NCBI GenBank assembly: GCA_029267795.1
Contig: JAJUHR010000023.1
Span: 1 to 12,398 of the forward strand
Source of the DNA: Planctomycetota bacterium
Lineage (GTDB): Bacteria > Planctomycetota > Phycisphaerae > Phycisphaerales > Phycisphaeraceae
Length of the DNA: 12,398 nucleotides
Direction of reading: 5' to 3'
Under the pieces are notes generated by a model. That model saw nothing but the letters and a program-made list of their open reading frames with translations, was not told where the DNA came from and searched no databases. The position numbers were made by a program, and so were the translations under genes. This document shows, piece after piece, positions 6,648 to 12,398 of this stretch (position 1 is the stretch's first letter; each line of letters opens with the position of its first letter).

Positions 6648-7544
6648 TCATCGCACCCTGCCAACCCAGCCGATTTTGGTCAGGGCCTTGCGAACGCGGG
6701 GGGCGAAGGTTTGAATCCGCCCCATACGCCGTGTGTACCGGTCATTCTCAGCGGAGTAACGGTCGAGTTCCGCCTGAAAGGACGGCCCGAGCCGACGGAT
6801 CTGTTGCTCAAACATGGCCAGCGCGAACCTGTAAAGCTCCAGGTCAAGCTGGTTATGATCATTTAAGAGTTGTAGGTTCTGGGAAGTTAGGTCGGTCTTG
6901 GGCTTACGGCGGACGTTGATGTTCGACTTAACATAGAAGCAGTTCCGCCAGCCTAGCAGCCGACGTAATAAAACCATAGAGGCGTCGAAGTGTTCCACGA
7001 GGCCGACGAACGCGATGGAATTTTCGAGCCGTTCCATTGCGGTTTCCAGCATCATGCGCGTGCACTGCCCGCATGGGACATCGACGATCTTTCCTCCTTC
7101 GGCTGCTAGGTAGCGAACCTGCGCATTATCAACCCAGTATACTCGCTGCGGATTGATACGGAGGACGAAATCCTCGATCGACGTATCCATCGGGATGTTG
7201 CCGCCTTTGAGGCGGTAATAGTAGACGGATAGGGCACGGTCGATCGGTTCACGAAGGATCGTCAGGTACATGGAGGGTTGGGGCAGGTATTCGTGCATGC
7301 CGTACCCCGCATGTGCCTCGAAAAGGCGGATTCTTTTCCTGTCGCGGTCGGACAGCTTGCTGATCTGGGCCAGCCGCTCTTCGTAACCCGGCACGTGGTA
7401 ATAACCCAGCGCGATCGAATGGTGAAGCAGGGACGAAGGGGGCCACAGCCCCAGCTTCATCCTCAACATTCGGCCGAGAGTGGTACCCGCATTTTTCGGG
7501 ATGTGCAGGTGAATGAGCACTCGACGTTGATTTGTATAAATCAT
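6648..7544 (-). CDS. Sulfotransferase, Sulfotransfer_2 family (carbohydrate type)
   Basis: This 298-residue protein shows the layout of Sulfotransfer_2 enzymes, which include animal heparan and chondroitin sulfotransferases and many bacterial homologues. HIPKNAGTTL at 14-23 is the PAPS 5'-phosphosulfate-binding loop, FEAHAGYGMHEYL at 75-87 holds the conserved His region, and LREPIDRALSVYYY at 97-110 is the 3'-phosphate-binding segment. DNAQVRYLA at 139-147 and AFVGLVEHFDAS at 178-189 are further hallmarks. It probably transfers sulfate from PAPS to a sugar hydroxyl in the cytoplasm; there is no signal peptide or membrane segment. The ATG at 7544-7542 places the PAPS loop close to the N-terminus as usual, but no Shine-Dalgarno site is seen. 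GC is about 53% over 6841-7260, much below the 70% in part of the glycosyltransferase upstream, hinting at separate origin. It probably forms a transcript with the polymerase gene. Confidence 0.9.
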   Translation of the reverse strand: MIYTNQRRVLIHLHIPKNAGTTLGRMLRMKLGLWPPSSLLHHSIALGYYHVPGYEERLAQISKLSDRDRKRIRLFEAHAGYGMHEYLPQPSMYLTILREPIDRALSVYYYRLKGGNIPMDTSIEDFVLRINPQRVYWVDNAQVRYLAAEGGKIVDVPCGQCTRMMLETAMERLENSIAFVGLVEHFDASMVLLRRLLGWRNCFYVKSNINVRRKPKTDLTSQNLQLLNDHNQLDLELYRFALAMFEQQIRRLGPSFQAELDRYSAENDRYTRRMGRIQTFAPRVRKALTKIGWVGRVR

Positions 7545-7860
7545 ATCGGCTGTCGCAAAAAGACAAAGACGTGAAGAATTAGTATTCTCCCCGGGATCTC
7601 GAGCTGTCGGACAGCTCTGCCTGATCGATTTGATCTTTCTCCGTCACTATCTGCCGATTGTTGTTGATCTTATCACGTCTATGTTCACGTGTACATTGGA
7701 TGAGGATGATTTGCAGTGGGTGGGATCGAGATCAAAGCGATCGGCTTCCCTGGATTTTCAACGGGGCTAGCATAAGCTCCAAACTCAAAGGTTGCTTGGA
7801 CCGCATCGCTTGGCAGAGGGCAATTGGCTTGTCTTCTTGACGAACGCGTCGAGTAACTGA
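7545..7860. other. Long intergenic region without a convincing gene
   Basis: Bases 7621-7860 are about 48% GC, well below the neighbouring genes. Short open frames here, including one at 7658-7840 on the plus strand and frames on the minus strand, resemble no family I know and lack ribosome sites. The region contains the palindrome at 7601-7617 and probably the promoter of the minus-strand sulfotransferase and polymerase genes. No terminator with a T run follows the glycosyltransferase stop. It could be a decayed insertion, but I see no transposase motif or terminal repeats. Confidence 0.5.
7601..7617. repeat. Perfect 7-bp inverted repeat upstream of the sulfotransferase gene
   Basis: GAGCTGT (7601-7607) and ACAGCTC (7611-7617) are exact inverted copies around CGG. 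On the minus strand the repeat lies about 57 bases before the sulfotransferase ATG. A weak promoter can be drawn there, CCGACA overlapping the repeat and AATACT 18 bases later, each four of six to consensus. A repressor or activator site is plausible, as is a short hairpin. There is no T run after it. Confidence 0.4.
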
Positions 7861-9090
7861 TCAGCGACCCTCCAACACGTTACAAAACAGGTCGCACAGC
7901 TTGCTGCCAGAGAATTCGGTGTCGATCGCTCTTCGCGCCCGCTCGCCCATGGCCAGCAGCTCGGCGGGGGGGGTCTGCACGATCTGCCGGATCGTGGCCA
8001 CGGCGCCGTCGACGTCCCCGTGACGGATGTGCCAGCCGATGCGGTGGCGCTCCAGGATGTCCGAGATGTGGCACGGGCGCGGCCCCAGCAGGAGGATCGG
8101 CCGGGCGACCGCCATCGCCCCGTAGACCTTGCACGGGTGGCAGATGCCGACGATCGCCTCGCCCATGCTCACCAGGTGCACGTCCGCCGCCGACAGCGAG
8201 TACTTGATCCGCGACAGGGGCTGATACGGCAGGGAAACAACGTTCGGCGGGTTCTCGCGACGGATCAGCTCGTCGACCTCCTGCTTGCCCAGGCCGCCCC
8301 CGATGAACATGAATAGCAGGTCGCGCTGGTCGCGCAGGCAGCGCGTGGCCTCGAGCACGGTGGTCAGCGGCGAGGCGATGCTCATGTTGCCGCTGAACAT
8401 GATCACGAACTTGCCGTCCAGGTGGTGCTCGGCACGGAAAGGGTTTTGGGCGTGGGGGATCGCCTCGAGGTGGCGTTCGAGGGGCCAGGGGGGCAGCACC
8501 GTGAGCTTGCCGCGGACGTCGCGCTTGCTCGTCAAGCGGTCGGCCATGAAGCGGTCCAGCACGATCAGGTCGGCGGCGCGCCCCAGGATCAGGCGGTTCA
8601 GGGCGTTGAACAGCCGCACCGGCAGCGCGGTGGCGGGCATGTGCCCCAGCGCCACGACCTGGTCGGGGTTCAGGTCCATGACCCAGTACTTGATCGGGAC
8701 CCGGCGCAGCACGCCAAGGATCAGGGCTGCGATCGGACACAGTGGCGGTGAGGTGCTGACCAGCAGGCACGACAGCCTTCGGGTGAACAGGCCCCGCGCC
8801 ACCGCTTGGACGATGAACAGGCCCCCGCCGATGAGCCGCGTCAGCAGCGATCCCTTGCCGAAGGAGGAAAAGGGCAAGCGTCGCACCTGCACCCCGTCGA
8901 TCACCTCCCGCCGGGGGTATCGGACCGAAGGGTCGTCGTAGCCCCGGTCGGCCGTCAGGACCACGACGCGGTAACCCCGTTGCACCATCCGGGTGGCCAC
9001 GTCCGCGAGGTACTGCCCCACGGCCGCCGAATCGGGCACGTAGACCTGGCTGACGATCAGCAGCGTTTTGCGTGGCGTGATTGGGGGCAT
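7861..9090 (-). CDS. Glycosyltransferase, GT4-like (WbuB-like)
   Basis: This 409-residue protein has the GT-B layout. The N-terminal domain opens with LLIVSQVYVPDSAAVGQYLA (10-29), close to the family pattern of WbuB-like glycosyltransferases, with ADRGYDDP at 47-54 and WVMDLNPDQVVALG at 136-149. The donor domain starts at FVIMFSGNMSIAS (228-240), followed by FIGGGLGKQEVD (262-273) and VGICHPCKVYGAMAVARP (314-331), where family members usually have PSK or PCK before the Tyr-Gly of the nucleotide-sugar site. It probably adds one sugar to the lipid-linked repeat unit at the cytoplasmic membrane face. The ATG at 9090 is preferred because it lies eight codons before the first strand; no Shine-Dalgarno site is well placed. 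It follows the phosphatase gene by 61 bases, probably in the same operon. A C8 run (7973-7966) encodes TPP near the C-terminus. Sugar specificity is unknown. Confidence 0.92.
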   Translation of the reverse strand: MPPITPRKTLLIVSQVYVPDSAAVGQYLADVATRMVQRGYRVVVLTADRGYDDPSVRYPRREVIDGVQVRRLPFSSFGKGSLLTRLIGGGLFIVQAVARGLFTRRLSCLLVSTSPPLCPIAALILGVLRRVPIKYWVMDLNPDQVVALGHMPATALPVRLFNALNRLILGRAADLIVLDRFMADRLTSKRDVRGKLTVLPPWPLERHLEAIPHAQNPFRAEHHLDGKFVIMFSGNMSIASPLTTVLEATRCLRDQRDLLFMFIGGGLGKQEVDELIRRENPPNVVSLPYQPLSRIKYSLSAADVHLVSMGEAIVGICHPCKVYGAMAVARPILLLGPRPCHISDILERHRIGWHIRHGDVDGAVATIRQIVQTPPAELLAMGERARRAIDTEFSGSKLCDLFCNVLEGR

Positions 9091-9151
9091 CGGTGTTTCG
9101 AAGGGGATGGCGCTCCCCCGAGTTGAAAGGCTAGGGCGTGCGTTCGCGCGT

Positions 9152-9964
9152 CTAGGTCCCCACGGGCGACCGGGGTTCGAGCTCGTTCGAGGCCGCGTCG
9201 TGCGCGATCAGCGACCGCTGGCGCGAAGGGTCGAAACTGCCGCCGCTGCGCACCAGGGCGTCCCACGCCCGCGCGAGCGTCTTGCTTGCCAGGTGCGGCC
9301 GGTGCATGTCGCTGCCGACGATATCGATCAGCGCGGCTTGCCAGAGCATCCGTGCCAAGCGTTGGGCGGTTCGGCCGTCGCGCCCCACGAGCGACTCGAG
9401 GTTCATTTGGATCAGCGCTCCGCGGCTGCGCCAACTCTGAACACGGGCCATCCCCTGCTCGTCCTCCGCGACGAAGCGATACCGCTCCGCGTGAGCGACG
9501 ATCGGCCGCAGACCCTGCCGGTGGCATTCGTCCAGGAACTCGCTGAGGAACAGGGGTTCCGAGGTGACCGGTAGCTCCACCAGCACGTGGGATCGCTGCG
9601 GCCCGAACCGCAGGAGCCTGGCGGGGTTGTGGTACAGGCGGTCCAGCAGGGACTCGTCCAACATGTACTCGGCCCCCAGTTGCAGGCGAAAATCCGGATA
9701 GACCTCGGCGATGTGGCTGAGCATCCGTTCGAAACGCTCGATGAGCATGGCCTCGTCGTTGTCAAACACCTCGCGGTAGATGTGCGGCGTGACGACGGCG
9801 CCACGGTATCCCAGGTCGCGAAGCAGGGCCACGCCTTGCAGGGATTCGCCCACGTCGCGCACCCCATCGTCCACCTGAAAGAGCAGGTGGTTGTGCACGT
9901 CCCACAAGACCGCCTGCGGCGTCAGGGCCGGCGATGAACGGCGTGGTGGCGGGCGGAATCGCAT
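9152..9964 (-). CDS. PHP-domain protein-tyrosine phosphatase (CpsB/YwqE type)
   Basis: This 270-residue protein matches the metal-dependent phosphatases that remove phosphate from the Tyr tail of polysaccharide tyrosine kinases. All expected metal and catalytic motifs are present: DVHNHLL (D22, H24, H26), VDDG (31-34), TPH (59-61), GAEY (E99), VAHAERY (156-162) and GSDMHRPH (218-224). The cytoplasmic enzyme typically uses a manganese or similar metal cluster. The ATG at 9964 gives a 21-residue Pro/Arg-rich lead before the first motif; most relatives start right at it. A TTG at residue 20 would give such a short form, but no ribosome site supports either start. It lies 26 bases after the kinase gene, so the pair is probably cotranscribed and acts as an opposing kinase-phosphatase module. 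A histidinol-phosphatase or other PHP enzyme is less likely in this setting. Confidence 0.92.
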   Translation of the reverse strand: MRFRPPPRRSSPALTPQAVLWDVHNHLLFQVDDGVRDVGESLQGVALLRDLGYRGAVVTPHIYREVFDNDEAMLIERFERMLSHIAEVYPDFRLQLGAEYMLDESLLDRLYHNPARLLRFGPQRSHVLVELPVTSEPLFLSEFLDECHRQGLRPIVAHAERYRFVAEDEQGMARVQSWRSRGALIQMNLESLVGRDGRTAQRLARMLWQAALIDIVGSDMHRPHLASKTLARAWDALVRSGGSFDPSRQRSLIAHDAASNELEPRSPVGT

Positions 9965-9982
9965 GGCTTCGATGGTCGCTGT

Positions 9983-9994
9983 GTAACGCGTTAC
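9983..9994. repeat. 12-bp perfect palindrome over the kinase stop codon
   Basis: GTAACGCGTTAC reads the same on both strands and includes the kinase TAA stop (9993-9991). It lies in the 26-base spacer to the phosphatase gene. Such a short palindrome may be chance; no function is claimed. Confidence 0.2.
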
Positions 9995-12398
9995 GGTTTT
10001 TCTGATGGGAAGTCGGAGCGGGAAGATAGCGGCCGGGAAGAGAAGAGCCGGCGGACCAGGTGGCGGCTCCGGGAGGGGTGGCCGTTGCCATGGGATCCCT
10101 CCGCCCCCGTGCTTCGGCCGTTGCCGTTCGCACCCGCCTCGGCGCCCTGGCCGTTCCCGTAGCCATATCCGTACCCATAGCCGTAGCCGTACCCGTAGCC
10201 ATAGCCATAGACGTGTGCCTGAGTGCGGCTTAAGCCGATGTTCAGCACCAATCCCAGGTGTTTATTGAGACCCGACAGCTCCTCGATATGACGGCGGTAC
10301 ATGTGCCGGTTCGTTCGGCCGATTCGGCACACCGTCAGGATCCGGTCCACCCTCGGCGCCAGCACCGACGCGGTCGTCGCCAGGGGGTACGGCGGCGAGT
10401 CGATGATGGTGAACGTGTAGTTCTCCTGCGCGTGCCGCAGCAGCTGCTGCATCGCCTGGGTTTCGACCAAGTCCACAGGTGCAGGGGGGACGGGGCCGGC
10501 GGAGATGACGTCCACCGTGTGGCCGTCCGGCAGAGCGAGTTTCTGGATGACCTGCTCCAGCGTGGCCTCGCCGTTGAGGTAGTTGGAAAGCCCCGGGGCC
10601 TGTGGCAGCTGGAAGATCGCGTGGAGCACCGGCTTGTGCATGTCCGCGTCGATGATCAACACACGCTCGACACGTTCGGTCTTGATCAAGCTGCAGGCCA
10701 GGTTGCTGGCGATCGACGATTTCCCGTCCTGCGGCATCGCGCTGGTGACTAAGACCATCTGCTGTTTCTTGCCCGCCATCGTATGCAACAGGTTCGAGCG
10801 CAGCAGCCGCATCGCTTCGGCGTAGGGGCTTTGCGGGATGGTTTCGAGCAGCTCCTGCCGGGGGCGGTTGGCCTTGCGGCCGCGGTAGGGGATGACGGCG
10901 AAGACCGGTTCATCGAACTCCTGCTTGACCTCTTCCACGGTCGAGTACCAGTGGATCCAAAGCCGCGGTAGCAGCACCGCCGCCAGCGCCAGCGCAAATC
11001 CCATCGCGCCGCCGGCCCCCACGATCAGCATCAGCCGCGGAGCGCTGGTGTCCACCGGCAGCAGGGGCAGGTCGACCACCCGGATGTTCGAGAGCGTGCT
11101 AGCCTCGGCGATCTTGGCCCGCTGCTTTTCCTGCAGCAGTTCGGAGTACAGGTCTTCGAAGGTCTTGTTGGCGCGGAACAGCTCCACCAGGGAGCGGCTG
11201 CGGGCTGGCAGCTCCGCCAAGCGATCCTTGTACGACCCCACCGTTCCGGTCAGTTGCCTCTCGCTACGTTCGGCTTTTTCGACGTTGCGGCGCACCGCCG
11301 CCGCCAAGTCGCTCAGCAGCGCCCCGCGGGCGTGCAGGGCCTGCTGCAGGGGCGGGTAGTCGCCCTGGAATTGGGCCTGCGTCGCGGCGATCTGGGAGTT
11401 CAGCTCGGCCAGCTTCTCGGCCAGCGATTGGATCAGCGGGTCGTCCACCGTGGCCAGCAGCGAAAAGTCCGGCGTGCCGGCCTCGAGGCTTTCCTCCAGC
11501 TGCCTCAACTGGAACAGCTTCAGCTGCTCCTGGCGCAACGCCACCTCGAAGCCGACCATCGTCTCCAGCTCGGCCTCGAGTTGCGGCTCCAGCTGGATCA
11601 GGCCGGATTCCTTCTGATATTCCGCCAGGCGGTTCGAGGCCTTCTCCATGTCCTGCCGGATCTCGTCCAGCTGCTCGGACACGAACTGCAGCGTCGCCCG
11701 GGAGACCGAGGTGGCCCAGTTCTGCGTCAGGTTGATGTAGCCGTCCATCAGCTCGCTGACGACCTGCTGGGCGATGTAAGGCGACCGCGCGGAGAACGTG
11801 ATGTTGATGATGTTGCTTTCCCACGAGAACCGGCCGACCCCGCCCACGGACAGGGATTCGAAGAAATCGTCCAGCACGGCCTGCGGGGGGCAGACCTTCA
11901 GGACCAAGGTGGTGTCCGCCGGGGGCGGGTGGTCACCAAGGTGCTCTAACACGAACCCAAAGTGAGGCGTTTGGGTTTCCTCGCCCAAAGCGGCCTGGGC
12001 GACGGTTTGCCCCTCGGGCGCGACCACCTCGAACCGCCCACCCTGCAAAAACCGCAGCGTGTATTCCACGGGCTCAAAGACGTCGGGCTTGGTCCGGCAG
12101 TCCCGCACCACCAGGCCCCTGGCGAAGTGCTGCTTGGGGTCGGGGTCCAGCTTCCAGCGCCAGAACGGGGGACGGCCGGGGAGGTATTCCGCTGGGCCTT
12201 GCAACTCGGCGTTGAGCCCCAGGTGCTGGATCACTCGGATCGCCAGCTGCTTGCTCTGTACGATCGCCTGTTGGGACTCGGAGTTGCCGTTGCTGCCCAG
12301 CAAGGGGAACGCCTCGACGAGGGAGTTGGCTTTCTGGTTGCTCAGCTGCTCGTCGAGGTAGAGCGTGCCGGTGCTCTGGAACTGCGGCGACAACATGA
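9991..12398 (-). CDS. Wzz-like chain-length regulator fused to BY-kinase (tyrosine autokinase), N-terminus beyond right edge
   Basis: The frame is open at the right edge; residues are counted from the Met at 12396, which is probably internal because the first membrane helix of the family is missing. Residues 1-450 form the periplasmic Wzz-like part, with long coiled-coil segments (about 235-300 and 320-400) and the family segment LPARSRSLVELFR at 396-408. The second membrane helix is at about 455-477. The cytoplasmic kinase follows: EX2RX2R (E527, R530, R533) for oligomer contacts, Walker A SAMPQDGKSS (552-561, K559), Walker A' VLIIDADMHKP (579-589, D583, D585) and Walker B IIDSPP (664-669, D666). 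It autophosphorylates on a Tyr cluster and controls polymer length and export, like Wzc. The cluster is a strict nine-fold Tyr-Gly repeat at 730-747, followed by 54 more residues rich in Gly, Asn, Ser and Arg. The partner phosphatase gene is 26 bases downstream. Confidence 0.93.
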   Translation of the reverse strand, partial: MLSPQFQSTGTLYLDEQLSNQKANSLVEAFPLLGSNGNSESQQAIVQSKQLAIRVIQHLGLNAELQGPAEYLPGRPPFWRWKLDPDPKQHFARGLVVRDCRTKPDVFEPVEYTLRFLQGGRFEVVAPEGQTVAQAALGEETQTPHFGFVLEHLGDHPPPADTTLVLKVCPPQAVLDDFFESLSVGGVGRFSWESNIINITFSARSPYIAQQVVSELMDGYINLTQNWATSVSRATLQFVSEQLDEIRQDMEKASNRLAEYQKESGLIQLEPQLEAELETMVGFEVALRQEQLKLFQLRQLEESLEAGTPDFSLLATVDDPLIQSLAEKLAELNSQIAATQAQFQGDYPPLQQALHARGALLSDLAAAVRRNVEKAERSERQLTGTVGSYKDRLAELPARSRSLVELFRANKTFEDLYSELLQEKQRAKIAEASTLSNIRVVDLPLLPVDTSAPRLMLIVGAGGAMGFALALAAVLLPRLWIHWYSTVEEVKQEFDEPVFAVIPYRGRKANRPRQELLETIPQSPYAEAMRLLRSNLLHTMAGKKQQMVLVTSAMPQDGKSSIASNLACSLIKTERVERVLIIDADMHKPVLHAIFQLPQAPGLSNYLNGEATLEQVIQKLALPDGHTVDVISAGPVPPAPVDLVETQAMQQLLRHAQENYTFTIIDSPPYPLATTASVLAPRVDRILTVCRIGRTNRHMYRRHIEELSGLNKHLGLVLNIGLSRTQAHVYGYGYGYGYGYGYGYGYGNGQGAEAGANGNGRSTGAEGSHGNGHPSRSRHLVRRLFSSRPLSSRSDFPSEKP
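10156..10209 (-). repeat. Nine Tyr-Gly codon pairs in the BY-kinase tail
   Basis: Nine consecutive TAY-GGN pairs encode an alternating Tyr-Gly run, then Asn-Gly. Codons vary (TAT and TAC; GGC, GGG and GGA), so the DNA is not a simple exact hexamer repeat. This is the likely autophosphorylation cluster of the kinase. Confidence 0.95.

Noticed and set aside
7658..7840. 60-codon plus-strand open frame in the gene-free region
   Set aside because: There is no ribosome site and no family resemblance, and its length is expected by chance. It is kept only as part of the intergenic note.
7966..7973. G8 tract as a phase-variation site in the glycosyltransferase
   Set aside because: It is explained by Pro codons in a conserved-looking C-terminal segment; with the frame intact there is no sign of switching in this single sequence.
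1..12398. CRISPR arrays, tRNA or rRNA genes, insertion sequences
   Set aside because: I saw no regularly spaced direct repeats, no cloverleaf-like or ribosomal sequence and no transposase motifs or terminal inverted repeats anywhere in the window.

Overview
The window reads as part of an exopolysaccharide or capsule biosynthesis locus of the Wzx/Wzy type from a high-GC Gram-negative-type bacterium. The mix of a fused Wzz/BY-kinase, a PHP-type phosphatase, several glycosyltransferases and two carbohydrate-type sulfotransferases, together with weak or absent Shine-Dalgarno sites at several genes, is reminiscent of Planctomycetes or relatives. That taxonomic guess comes from protein flavour only and is weak.

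Layout, read right to left because most genes are on the minus strand. (1) 12398-9991: a Wzz-like chain-length regulator fused to a tyrosine autokinase, open at the right edge, with an unusual nine-fold Tyr-Gly repeat. (2) 9964-9152: a PHP-domain phosphatase of the CpsB/YwqE type. (3) 9090-7861: a GT4-like glycosyltransferase. These three are closely spaced and look like one operon. (4) 7860-7545: a low-GC stretch of about 316 bases with no convincing gene and one clear palindrome. (5) 7544-6648: a Sulfotransfer_2-type sulfotransferase. (6) 6569-5247: a Wzy-type repeat-unit polymerase. (7) 5120-4137: an exported protein of unknown function, possibly a TIM barrel. (8) 4003-2414: a Wzx-type flippase. 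(9) 1140-2327 on the plus strand: another GT4-like glycosyltransferase, convergent with the flippase. (10) 927-1: a second sulfotransferase of a different family, divergent from gene 9 and cut by the left edge.

How the genes would work together (inference from families): glycosyltransferases build a lipid-linked repeat unit, the flippase moves it across the inner membrane, Wzy polymerises it, and the Wzz/BY-kinase with its counteracting phosphatase sets chain length and activity through phosphorylation of the Tyr-rich tail. The two sulfotransferases suggest the product, or its precursor, carries sulfate esters. The exported protein between polymerase and flippase may process or bind the polymer. 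The initiating glycosyl-phosphate transferase, the outer-membrane exporter and sulfate-activation genes are not in this window.
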